This document shows positions 1 to 7,408 of a DNA stretch of 12,865 bases, piece after piece. The position numbers were made by a program, and so were the translations under genes. The DNA is from Spartobacteria bacterium. GTDB taxonomy: Bacteria > Verrucomicrobiota > Verrucomicrobiia > Chthoniobacterales > UBA10450. Where the stretch lies: contig JAJPJU010000056.1 in the NCBI GenBank assembly GCA_021324035.1, positions 1-12,865 of the forward strand, given 5' to 3'. The notes beneath the pieces were generated by a model. The model was not told the origin of the DNA. It saw only the letters and a program-made list of their open reading frames with translations, and made no database searches. Position 1 is the stretch's first letter. Each line of letters starts with the position of its first letter.

Positions 1-319
1 ACCCTGTCTTAATTAGTTCGCCAAAACGATGCCGGTCGTGCCAGACACGGCCGCCAATTGAAATGAGGCCGACGCTAATCCCAATGTCGGCCAGCAAGTT
101 CAGCGTCGCCTGCATGGCGTTAGCGATCGTGAAGTAGGCGTACTCGCGCTGGGGCAACCACCGCACTAGAAGAATACCCGCAGTGAACGCGAGAATTTGG
201 ACGACCGCCTGAACCAGCGCGTAATTGCCAATGCGGCGCGCCTGGTCGAAAGCGCGTCGCAGGACCGGAGCATAGCCTTCGGCCAGCACGGGCGTGGAGA
301 CCGGAGCAAAGAAACTCAT
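1..319 (-). CDS. Polysaccharide flippase-like membrane protein, N-terminal part (runs off the window)
   Basis: An open frame starts at the ATG at 319-317 and continues to the window edge without a stop, giving the first 106 residues. The start MSFFAPVSTPVLAEGY is followed by a basic amphipathic stretch (LRRAFDQARRIGNYA). Two hydrophobic segments follow, at about residues 34-55 and 62-88, the second rich in small residues (ATLNLLADIGISVGL). This layout is typical of the MOP/MATE-superfamily flippases (Wzx type) that move undecaprenyl-linked sugar units across the inner membrane. It lies 96 bases downstream of the tyrosine autokinase on the same strand, which supports a role in the same export pathway. 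There is no clear Shine-Dalgarno sequence. A generic multi-pass membrane protein cannot be excluded because most of the protein is outside the window. Confidence 0.6.
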   Translation of the reverse strand, partial: MSFFAPVSTPVLAEGYAPVLRRAFDQARRIGNYALVQAVVQILAFTAGILLVRWLPQREYAYFTIANAMQATLNLLADIGISVGLISIGGRVWHDRHRFGELIKTG

Positions 320-415
320 GGCCGAATCATGTTGGAAGAGAGCAATGAGCTACCGAAGTGCCAAGCGGAATTTGCACCCCGGCCGGATTTACCGCGAACG
401 CTGGCGTTAAAACGA

Positions 416-2593
416 CTATTGCGAATCGGGCGAGCCGATGGGCGTCTCGATTGCCTTCGGACGCGACCTGCGCGCCGGCGGCGGAGCGGGTTCGGCCTCG
501 GGGACGTTCGGAGTCGTGTAGTATTCCGAGTATTGATAATAGTAATACTCGGGCAGCGAGGTATCGACGAAATTGAGGATGACGCCAGGGACATTGACCT
601 GACGATTGTAAAGCAGCTCCAATGATTTTTTGATCAATCTCGCCGAGGTGTAGCCCAGTCGCATCACGAATAGGGTGGCATCGATCTTGGGAGCCAGACT
701 CGTACTATCGTCAGCCGCCAGCACCGGTGAGCTGTCGATGATGATGTAGTCGTAAAATTCGTACATTTCCCGCAAAATAGCGTCGGTCGATTCCCGGAGC
801 AGATGTTCGCTCGGTTGAGACAAAGTCTTTCCGCGCGGCAAGACGAACAGCGCCGGATAGGCCGTCGGGACCACAACTTCGCGCCAGTTGACCTCCTGTT
901 TCAACACCTCAGAGAAGCCGATTTTTGAATTAATACCGAACGCTTCGCGAAGCGCGCCGCGACGAAGATCGCCATCGATCAAGAGTGTCTTTGCGCCGGA
1001 AAGAGCCATGGTGATCGCAAGATTGGCGGACACGGTCGATTTGCCTTCGTTTGGCACGGCGCTCGTGATCAAAAAGCTCTTCGGCCGCGGACCATCATAC
1101 GGCATGAAGAAAATGGACGAGCGAATGTTCCGATACGATTCGGCGAAAACGTGTCTGGCGTCGTCCGGCTGCAACAAATCGACTTTACCCTTGGTTTTTT
1201 CCTTCGGAATCTGACCAAGAACATTTTCAGAAAAGTGATGCTGGAATTCACTGAACGACGCCATGCGATCGTCAATGCGATCGAGCAACAGTAGAATTGC
1301 CAATCCGGCCAGGGCGCCGATTCCAAAGCCGATCAACAGACTCTTGACTAATCCAGGACGCACCGAAATCGGCACACTCGCCATTTCCATGATCGAAACC
1401 TGATCTTCGCCGCCCACCACCTGAGAGACGTCGATGTCCTTCAAATTGCCGGTCAAACGATCGTAAAGCGTCTTCAAGCGATCGACTTTTCCTTTGATGC
1501 GATTGAACTGGGCCAGCCGCTGACTCAAGTCGAGGGCCTTGGCTTCCCATTCTTTGACATTCGTCTGGAGGTTTTCCATCTGTTTGCCGATGGATTCACG
1601 ACGGGTCTTTAATCTCTCGAGCGTGTCGGCGCGGAACAAATCGATTAGTTTTTCCTGCTCAACAATCTTGTCGTTGAGTTTGAGAATTTTCGGGTGTTGC
1701 GGCCGTAGATCCTTGGCCAACGTTTCTTTTTCTGCTTTTAAAAGCTGAACCTGTTGCTTGGCTTTGAGGTAATCAGCCTCAGGTCCAACGTCCGAAAACG
1801 GCAAGCCTTGATTATCGGAGCCGGCTGGGCCCTGAGAAGCCTGGGCCGCATCCATTTTGCTCTGGGCGCGGTCGAGGTTTTGATCAAGGTCGAGCAGGTT
1901 GAGCAAGTCGTACTCTGTTTTGAGCTGCGCGTATTGCTGGTTCAGCCTAACGAGATAAGCAGCGGCGCTGTTACCCTCTTCCTGAATAAATCCGATATTG
2001 TTTTGCTTCTGAAATTCGATCAGCTCGTCCTCGCTGTTGCGCAGATCCTTCTCGACCTGAATCAACTGTTCGGTGATGCCGGTCGTAACTTCGTGTCCGC
2101 GCTCTTCACGCATCCCGCGTTTGAAATCGAGATACTTTTGCATCGTCGCGTTCAGATAAGCCTGCGTGTAGTCAGGCGCACTGCCCACCGCCGTGAGCTC
2201 AAAGATTGAGGTGCGCGCCCGCTGGAGCACCAGGATTTCCACTGGCACCGGCTGCAACTCCGGATGCGATGAGCGGACGAGTGCTTCGGCACTGTGCTTG
2301 ACCTCGTTACTCTGCATCAACTGGACTTGCGTGCCGTAGAAGTTGGCCATTTCCTCGCTGTAAATCGCGCCCTGCGGAATTTTCATGCTACCGGCGACGA
2401 TCATCTTGCCGGCCGACATGTATTCGGGCGGACGTTGATAAATCAGAAAGGCTTCAACGAACAGACCAAGGCAGATGGTGAGGACCGGAATCCACCAGCG
2501 CCTCAACAGGAGCGATTTGTAGCGATGCAAGCGCGTGATCAGCGCGGCCGACCAGGAAGTGGAAATGTGTTTGCTGTTGGCTGTGTTACGCAT
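416..2593 (-). CDS. Wzc-like polysaccharide co-polymerase and tyrosine autokinase (BY-kinase)
   Basis: This 725-residue inner-membrane protein would control polysaccharide chain length and export through cycles of tyrosine autophosphorylation. Domains in order: a cytoplasmic N-terminus, TM1 (about 33-52), a Wzz-type periplasmic region with long coiled coils (about 165-245 and 275-375, including the RPQHPKILKL motif at 297-306), a proline-containing segment (P408, P413) just before TM2 (about 416-437), and a cytoplasmic P-loop kinase. The kinase shows Walker A SAVPNEGKST (511-520), Walker A' LLIDGDLRR (537-545) and Walker B YIIIDSS (616-622). A tyrosine cluster follows at 683-692, then a proline-rich tail. 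The fused kinase matches the proteobacterial Wzc layout rather than split Gram-positive CapA/CapB. Its ATG follows the upstream OPX stop by one base (TAAcATG), so translation is probably coupled. Confidence 0.93.
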   Translation of the reverse strand: MRNTANSKHISTSWSAALITRLHRYKSLLLRRWWIPVLTICLGLFVEAFLIYQRPPEYMSAGKMIVAGSMKIPQGAIYSEEMANFYGTQVQLMQSNEVKHSAEALVRSSHPELQPVPVEILVLQRARTSIFELTAVGSAPDYTQAYLNATMQKYLDFKRGMREERGHEVTTGITEQLIQVEKDLRNSEDELIEFQKQNNIGFIQEEGNSAAAYLVRLNQQYAQLKTEYDLLNLLDLDQNLDRAQSKMDAAQASQGPAGSDNQGLPFSDVGPEADYLKAKQQVQLLKAEKETLAKDLRPQHPKILKLNDKIVEQEKLIDLFRADTLERLKTRRESIGKQMENLQTNVKEWEAKALDLSQRLAQFNRIKGKVDRLKTLYDRLTGNLKDIDVSQVVGGEDQVSIMEMASVPISVRPGLVKSLLIGFGIGALAGLAILLLLDRIDDRMASFSEFQHHFSENVLGQIPKEKTKGKVDLLQPDDARHVFAESYRNIRSSIFFMPYDGPRPKSFLITSAVPNEGKSTVSANLAITMALSGAKTLLIDGDLRRGALREAFGINSKIGFSEVLKQEVNWREVVVPTAYPALFVLPRGKTLSQPSEHLLRESTDAILREMYEFYDYIIIDSSPVLAADDSTSLAPKIDATLFVMRLGYTSARLIKKSLELLYNRQVNVPGVILNFVDTSLPEYYYYQYSEYYTTPNVPEAEPAPPPARRSRPKAIETPIGSPDSQ

Positions 2594-2594
2594 G

Positions 2595-3281
2595 TTACAT
2601 GTTGATCAGCCGCTGCGGAACGTAGATCTGATCGTCTGGCTGCAATTCCAGATCTTCCTCAGTGTGCCCTTCTTCGATCACGCGTTTGAGATCGACGCTG
2701 AATTCCTGGCCGTTTTTGCGAGTCAATTTCACTTTTCGCTTATTGGCAAAATCACCAAAGCCTCCCGCTTTGATAATCGCCTTGCTCACGGTGTAACTTT
2801 CGTCCGGCGGAATTTCCTGCGGCCCCTGGCCCTTGACCGAGCCGTAGACATAAACCCGCCCTTTGTATTTTTCGCTGACTCGATCGACCGCGAGAATCAC
2901 CGTTGCGTGATAGTAATATTCTTTTTCGAGTAATGATTTAATGCTGTAAGCAAGTTCTTTGCACGATTTGCCTTTGGCCGGCACTAAACCCACATAAGGA
3001 ACTTCCAGCTCGCCGTTATCGTTCACCCGCAAACGCTGCGATTCGTTGTCACGATCTTCGACAACGCGAAAGCTTACCGTGTCATTCGCACCAAGCTTCT
3101 TCTTATCGTCCAAGACCGACATTGAATTGGTGCGCATCACTGCGCTGGTGTTCGATCCGGCTGCATCGGGCGAATTTGCCCTCGGCGTCGCCGGCGGCGG
3201 GCTGGCTGCATCCTGACCGAACCCGGAATTAGATAGAATGATGCAAGCAGCAGCTATCGCTGCAGACACTAAGACTCTCAT
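2595..3281 (-). CDS. Polysaccharide export protein, OPX/Wza-like, short form
   Basis: This 228-residue periplasmic or outer-membrane export protein has a Sec signal peptide (hydrophobic 3-17, probable cleavage near GFG at 20-22). A cysteine at 13 lacks a canonical lipobox. A proline/alanine/serine-rich linker (about 25-50) leads to a Poly_export domain (about 60-133, with LGANDTVSFRV and the LEVPYVGLVPAKGKS region) and one SLBB domain (about 141-215, with GRVYVYGSVKGQG and KAGGFGDFANKRKVKLTR). It ends at VPQRLINM directly after the SLBB domain, without the C-terminal amphipathic helix of Wza. I chose the ATG at 3281 because it begins the signal peptide and has a G-run (bases 3286-3291) four bases upstream. 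An earlier in-frame start at 3407 would overlap the upstream barrel gene. It lies between the barrel gene and the kinase gene in one operon. Confidence 0.9.
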   Translation of the reverse strand: MRVLVSAAIAAACIILSNSGFGQDAASPPPATPRANSPDAAGSNTSAVMRTNSMSVLDDKKKLGANDTVSFRVVEDRDNESQRLRVNDNGELEVPYVGLVPAKGKSCKELAYSIKSLLEKEYYYHATVILAVDRVSEKYKGRVYVYGSVKGQGPQEIPPDESYTVSKAIIKAGGFGDFANKRKVKLTRKNGQEFSVDLKRVIEEGHTEEDLELQPDDQIYVPQRLINM

Positions 3282-3312
3282 GTTGCCCCCCAATTTACCC
3301 TTTTTGTGCTTT

Positions 3313-4647
3313 TTAGAAACTGTATGTGCCGTCGACAGAAACGCGGTTTTGGTTGTAATCGCGCAGGAACACGTCGGAATCCTTGGTTGTGCCCTGATAA
3401 CGGACACCGAGCGTGACGTGGGGTGTTAACTGATATCCAAGAGTGACCGCGCCGCCGAGCCGTTGGAAATGTTCGGCAATGGGGCCGCCGGATTCTTCGG
3501 CGTCTTCAAAGAAGAATTCGGTCGTGAGCAAAGTGCTTCGAATAATGTTCCAGCTCACGGCATGGCGAACAAAGTTCAAGGTGATGAAGTTGGAGTTGAC
3601 CCCAAGCTGGGTCTCATGGCCCGCGCTCAAAGTCTGACTGATCTGCGCGTTGATCCGATGAGTCAGCAATCCGTTCACGTAGTAGTCCTGGGAATCCTTA
3701 TGATCCTGGAACTTGATCGGGAACGGCCCGAAAAAGAATGTCACAAAGTTCTGATCGAAATTGAGCCATTGATAACCGCCGGCCACACGAACTTTCAGGT
3801 TGTTGGTGAGAGCAGCTTCGGCAAAACCGCCGGCGCGATATTCTTCGTTGTCATTGAGAATGCCCGCCTGATTGCTGGTGTTGTTGTCGTAACGGGTCCA
3901 AACCACGTTGCCTTCCGCGCCAACCGTAATGGTCGGATTCACGATATAGGCAAGGGAACCGCCGATGCTGTCGGCGTTTCGATCCAAATAGTCAAACTGA
4001 CTATCCGTCGCGATGAAATTGTAATGGTCGTAGCCGACCTGGAAGAGGATCTTGTTCAAGTCCCACAATACCGAAACGCCCGCAGTATTTTCAAATCGGC
4101 CATAGCTAACCACATTGCTCAGGGCGCCTTCTTGAACCGGGTCCTGCTGCAATTCGAATTTATCATGGAGATTGATTCGGAAATCGCCGACGAAAATATC
4201 GAATGCTAATTGCGACTTGGGAGCGACCAGAAGGTAATCGGTATTGTCTTCGGAGTGGTCGAGATAAAACGAATACCCAAGGCCCAAATCGAAACGCAGG
4301 GTGTTGAGTTGCGTAATCGGCCAGATCGCGTCGAGGGTCATGCTCGGCGTAATGATCACATCGTCCTCGGTGTGGACTTCGGCGTAATTGATGTTGTCGT
4401 TGTATTCGGCACCGACGGTCGCGCCGACCCGGAAACGAACCGGACCCATCTCCAAGTTGTAAGGGATTCTCGAAATGTCTTCCTGTCTTGCTTCGTAGGA
4501 ATCCTGACCCGCCAATGAAGGACGGATTGCATCCTGCCCATACATGGACATCCCCGCCGAAAACATCATCCCTAATGCAAGCAGCGCGGATTTCAGAAAA
4601 CGATTGCGATTGAAAGGGGCAGCACGATGACTCATAGGCAGGTTCAT
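3313..4647 (-). CDS. Outer-membrane beta-barrel protein of the polysaccharide export operon
   Basis: This 444-residue protein has a basic n-region (HRAAPFNRNRFLK), a hydrophobic core and a likely signal peptidase site near MYG/QD (about residue 36). The mature part is rich in alternating hydrophobic and aromatic strands with polar turns. It includes the GAEYNDNINYA pattern (about 79-89) seen in EPS-linked barrel proteins of the BBP2 type, and a C-terminal VSVDGTYSF ending in phenylalanine, the usual BAM recognition signal. It is the first gene of the minus-strand operon, 31 bases ahead of the OPX gene, so a role in moving polysaccharide across the outer membrane is likely but inferred. The start could be the ATG at 4647 or the one at 4635; neither has a clear ribosome binding site. 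Both give the same mature protein. Confidence 0.82.
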   Translation of the reverse strand: MNLPMSHRAAPFNRNRFLKSALLALGMMFSAGMSMYGQDAIRPSLAGQDSYEARQEDISRIPYNLEMGPVRFRVGATVGAEYNDNINYAEVHTEDDVIITPSMTLDAIWPITQLNTLRFDLGLGYSFYLDHSEDNTDYLLVAPKSQLAFDIFVGDFRINLHDKFELQQDPVQEGALSNVVSYGRFENTAGVSVLWDLNKILFQVGYDHYNFIATDSQFDYLDRNADSIGGSLAYIVNPTITVGAEGNVVWTRYDNNTSNQAGILNDNEEYRAGGFAEAALTNNLKVRVAGGYQWLNFDQNFVTFFFGPFPIKFQDHKDSQDYYVNGLLTHRINAQISQTLSAGHETQLGVNSNFITLNFVRHAVSWNIIRSTLLTTEFFFEDAEESGGPIAEHFQRLGGAVTLGYQLTPHVTLGVRYQGTTKDSDVFLRDYNQNRVSVDGTYSF

Positions 4648-4764
4648 CAATTTGTGGTTAAGCAGTTGTGGTACCAGTGTCCGTTTTCAAATCCCAAGCG
4701 GGAACGTGCGCCCATTATCGCGCGCCTCCGTTTAAGATCGTGGCGTCCTTTTTTAGTTGGATAT

Positions 4765-4783
4765 CCTTTTTACGAGAAAAAGG
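4765..4783. repeat. Inverted repeat (7-bp arms, 5-base loop)
   Basis: The arms CCTTTTT (4765-4771) and AAAAAGG (4777-4783) are perfect complements around the loop ACGAG. A similar TCCTTTTTTA tract at 4746-4755 repeats the left arm 18 bases earlier (TCCTTTTTAC at 4764-4773). It is upstream of both divergent genes, so an operator or a bent A/T tract is more plausible than a terminator. Function is unknown. Confidence 0.5.
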
Positions 4784-4866
4784 CCTCTTCAGGCAAGCTA
4801 AATCGGCGGGAACTTCTTACTCGCTCTCATAAATAACTCTGGGTGAGGCGACTGCGAACTGGTGCC

Positions 4867-4878
4867 CCTGCCGGCAGG
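4867..4878. repeat. Perfect 12-bp palindrome CCTGCCGGCAGG
   Basis: The sequence is its own reverse complement and lies 43 bases upstream of the ATG of the discoidin-like gene. Its position would suit an operator for a dimeric regulator near the plus-strand promoter. A GC-rich 12-mer palindrome can also occur by chance, and I see no second copy in the window. Confidence 0.45.
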
Positions 4879-4920
4879 CAATTTCAGCCGGTTGGCCCGG
4901 TCTAAGCTCACAGTACACGC

Positions 4921-5562
4921 ATGGGTTTCGCCTTTCGCCTTTTTAGACTTGGAACGTTTCAAGGGTTCCTTGGTTGGGCCCTGACAATCCTTTGCCTTAC
5001 CGGAGTTTACGCCCACGGGGAGACCTTAGCTGGTCCGCAGGTCGAATACATTTCGCCGGACGGAAAGTTTTCGTCCCTCTCTGCGGCAAATCCAACCGCC
5101 CGCCAGTCTGCGGCGACATTCGTTGATGGCAACACCGTTAGTTGCGCGCTAAATGAAGGCGAAACGACATTTATTATAGAGTTGCCCACGAGTGCGACTA
5201 CCGATCGCTTTATCTTCCTGAACGAAAATGCAGCAGCTTGCGGCGAGCTTCGCATTGCCGTCTCCAATTCTGCCCTCCCGGTGGACAGCCCGAAATGGAC
5301 TCAAGTAGATGGGATCGTTCCATTTGCTCATAAACGGCTGTTTAAATTGTCGATGCTGGGCGTGGAAACAAAATTTGTTCGTCTTTCATTCAAGGTCGAC
5401 GGCCAGGAAAACAGCACCGCCAAAGTTTCTCACCCGTTTCAGGGTTCAATCCTCGACGACGACAACAATTCGGTTCGAACAAGACTGACCGGTGGAATTC
5501 GTCACGAATTGAATCTTGCCACGATGTCGGTCGGTCCGATTTCGGCATTCAACACGAAGTAA
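4921..5562 (+). CDS. Secreted discoidin-like (F5/8 type C-like) protein of unknown function
   Basis: This 213-residue protein begins with an N-terminal hydrophobic segment (about 14-30, LGWALTILCLTGVYA) that acts as a signal peptide or anchor. The rest resembles a galactose-binding jelly-roll domain. It has a variable start with a VDGN turn (68-71), a FIIELP strand (84-89), DRFIFLNEN (95-103), GELRIAVSNS (108-117) followed by PKWTQVDG (124-131), and KFVRLSFKVDG (151-161). This strand order with the S-x-x-x-W-T-x-V element is characteristic of discoidin domains, which often bind carbohydrate. There is no PEP-CTERM, sorting or lipoprotein signal. It is divergent from the polysaccharide export operon, so binding the exported polymer is a guess from context. 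No Shine-Dalgarno sequence precedes the ATG, but no other start fits the signal peptide. Confidence 0.65.
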   Translation: MGFAFRLFRLGTFQGFLGWALTILCLTGVYAHGETLAGPQVEYISPDGKFSSLSAANPTARQSAATFVDGNTVSCALNEGETTFIIELPTSATTDRFIFLNENAAACGELRIAVSNSALPVDSPKWTQVDGIVPFAHKRLFKLSMLGVETKFVRLSFKVDGQENSTAKVSHPFQGSILDDDNNSVRTRLTGGIRHELNLATMSVGPISAFNTK

Positions 5563-5564
5563 TT

Positions 5565-5587
5565 TTTTCCGATCATCTGCCGGAAAA
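5565..5587 (+). terminator. Weak hairpin after the discoidin-like gene, possible terminator
   Basis: TTTTCCG (5565-5571) pairs with CGGAAAA (5581-5587) around a 9-base loop, starting three bases after the stop codon at 5560-5562. The stem is A/T-rich at its base, and only two T residues follow on the plus strand. It could terminate weakly, or it could be a chance structure. A 106-base gap to the kinase start at 5670 contains no other recognisable feature. Confidence 0.3.
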
Positions 5588-5669
5588 TTAACTGTGAAAT
5601 CCGTCCTCTGCCGACTGCTGCAAAGGCATAGAACTAGCTCTTCAAATTGCGGCCTGTTTGACGTGACGC

Positions 5670-7367
5670 ATGCGATTGGAGAACCAGGATCAAACTACAG
5701 AAACGCCGACTTCATCGCCGTCGCTTGAGCAATTTATTGTAGGTCAATTCCATGCACACCCTCATCAAGACAAGAAAATCGATTCGCAATCTGATCCGGC
5801 AGCGAGTGGCGACTATTTTGCATTTGTTGCCAGGGCTACGAACGATGCGATTCGGGATTGGAATGTAAAGACTGGCGAACTGTCGTGGCCTCAGGGCCTG
5901 ACGTCGCTGCTCCGCTACGACGCATCAGCCGGAAATCACATCAGTTTCTGGCAAAATAATATTCACGCGACCGATCGAGCTCGCGTCTTCAGCTCAATCA
6001 ATGAAGCGCTCGGACGTGGTGACGATCATTGGAGCGGCGAATACCGTTTTCGCCGGGCTGACGGAACCGACCTCAACATCCTGGAGCGCGCGCTAATTCT
6101 TCGCGACCACGACGGCTCGGCCACGCGGGTGATCGCTTCGCTGATGGATGTCACGGCGCGCAAACAACTTCATGATCAGGTTTGCCGTTCGCAAAGAATG
6201 GAAGCGTTTGGTCAACTGGCCGCCGGCGTCGCTCACGACTTTAACAATTTTCTCACAACGATTCTCGGTTACGGCGATCTCCTCCTTCACGAAAAACAAA
6301 TCAAGGGAGCGTTGGCCGACCACGTTACCGAAATTCGCGCCGCAGCCGGCCGCGCGTCAGCTCTGACTCAGCAGCTACTCGCCTTCAGTCGCCGGCAGGC
6401 GATGGAACCGGTCGTGATCGAAGCAAATTCGATCATCACAAATCTCGAACGCTCGTTGCTTCGCCTGATTGGCGAGAACATTTCCGTGGTCTGCAATCTT
6501 CATAACGAAAAAGATGGCGCGCACATCAAGGCCGATCCCGGACAAATCACCCAGATTGTTCTGAATCTGGCGGTTAACGCACGCGACGCCATGCCCGAAG
6601 GCGGCCAACTCACCCTTGAGACCGCCCTTGTCGATCTGCCGAAACATCCGGAATGCCCGATCGACTGTGGCGAATGCGTTCCCGGCCAGTATGTAGTTAT
6701 CAGTGTGTCCGATACCGGGATCGGAATGAGCGAAGATGTGAAAGCGCATCTCTTCGAACCTTTTTTCACGACGAAAGTGAACGAACGCCGGAGCGGCCTT
6801 GGTCTCGCCACCTGTTATGGCATTGTCCACCAAAGCGGCGGACATTTGCGCGTTCAGAGCGAGGAAGGCAAGGGCAGCGCAATTCACATTTACCTTCCGC
6901 GGGTGCCCGCTCCGCCCCCGCCAGCCTACAAAAAGCCGGGCGCGAAGAAAATCCGCGGAGGCACCGAAACTGTGCTCGTGCTCGAAGATGACGTCAGTGT
7001 TCGCCACATTTCAGTGCGGATGTTGCGCGCGCTCGGCTATGAAGTGATCGAAGCCGCCACCAGCAGCGACGCCCGCCAGTTGCTCGCCGAAAACGGCGGA
7101 CGCAAAGTTGATCTCCTTCTCACCGATATGGTGATGCCACAAATCAGTGGGCGCCGTTTCGCTGATGCGCTTCGCGCGGCTCATCCCAATATCAAGGTTT
7201 TGTTCATCTCCGGATATCTCGAAGAATCTCTGCAACCAGCCGATCGCTGCGAACCGGGGATGTTCTTCCTGCCGAAGCCGTTCGACGTCGAACAGCTGGC
7301 GGCCAAAGTTCGCCAGGCACTCGACACTTACCCGTCCAGCTCGGACTCGCTCGCAACGTCGAGTTAA
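5670..7367 (+). CDS. Cytoplasmic hybrid histidine kinase (PAS-HisKA-HATPase-REC)
   Basis: This 565-residue protein has no membrane segment or signal peptide. A PAS/PAC domain spans about residues 50-165 (WSGEYRFRRADG at 121-132, SLMDVTARKQ at 157-166). The HisKA H-box is GVAHDFNNF (186-194), with H189 the predicted phosphorylated histidine. The ATPase domain has an N-box around N299/N303 (LNLAVNARDAM), DTGIGM (348-353), FEPFFTTK (362-369) and GLGLATCYGIV (376-386). The C-terminal receiver (about 434-550) keeps the acidic pair D440/D441, the phospho-acceptor D486, S514 and K536. The loop before the G1 box contains three cysteines (C329, C333, C336). A TGA one codon before the ATG (5664-5666) fixes 5670 as the earliest possible start. 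No output regulator is adjacent, so the target is unknown. Confidence 0.92.
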   Translation: MRLENQDQTTETPTSSPSLEQFIVGQFHAHPHQDKKIDSQSDPAASGDYFAFVARATNDAIRDWNVKTGELSWPQGLTSLLRYDASAGNHISFWQNNIHATDRARVFSSINEALGRGDDHWSGEYRFRRADGTDLNILERALILRDHDGSATRVIASLMDVTARKQLHDQVCRSQRMEAFGQLAAGVAHDFNNFLTTILGYGDLLLHEKQIKGALADHVTEIRAAAGRASALTQQLLAFSRRQAMEPVVIEANSIITNLERSLLRLIGENISVVCNLHNEKDGAHIKADPGQITQIVLNLAVNARDAMPEGGQLTLETALVDLPKHPECPIDCGECVPGQYVVISVSDTGIGMSEDVKAHLFEPFFTTKVNERRSGLGLATCYGIVHQSGGHLRVQSEEGKGSAIHIYLPRVPAPPPPAYKKPGAKKIRGGTETVLVLEDDVSVRHISVRMLRALGYEVIEAATSSDARQLLAENGGRKVDLLLTDMVMPQISGRRFADALRAAHPNIKVLFISGYLEESLQPADRCEPGMFFLPKPFDVEQLAAKVRQALDTYPSSSDSLATSS

Positions 7368-7408
7368 CGAGTTGTCCATTCTCGATCTCGCGCCCACATT
7401 CATGGCGC

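Larger units (their letters stand above)
4648..4920. promoter_or_regulatory. Divergent intergenic region between the export operon and the discoidin-like gene
   Basis: This 273-base gap lies between two divergently transcribed genes and should hold promoters for both. It includes T/A-rich tracts (4746-4783), an inverted repeat and a palindrome, listed separately. On the minus strand there is a GATAAT at about bases 4714-4719 that resembles a -10 box, but I find no good -35 partner. No sigma-54 (TGGC-N-TTGC) site is evident. No short gene with convincing composition is visible. Confidence 0.45.

Noticed and set aside
3282..3407. Upstream extension of the OPX gene to an in-frame start at 3407
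   Set aside because: It would overlap the barrel gene by 95 bases, add a basic non-signal sequence ahead of a good signal peptide, and ignore the G-rich site before the ATG at 3281.
3463..4209. A 248-residue open frame on the plus strand opposite the barrel gene
   Set aside because: It is antisense to a well-supported gene with a signal peptide and barrel pattern, has no recognisable domain, and reads like a mirrored coding sequence.
5500..5562. PEP-CTERM sorting signal at the end of the discoidin-like protein
   Set aside because: The C-terminus has no PEP motif, hydrophobic helix or basic end, and no exosortase gene is in the window.
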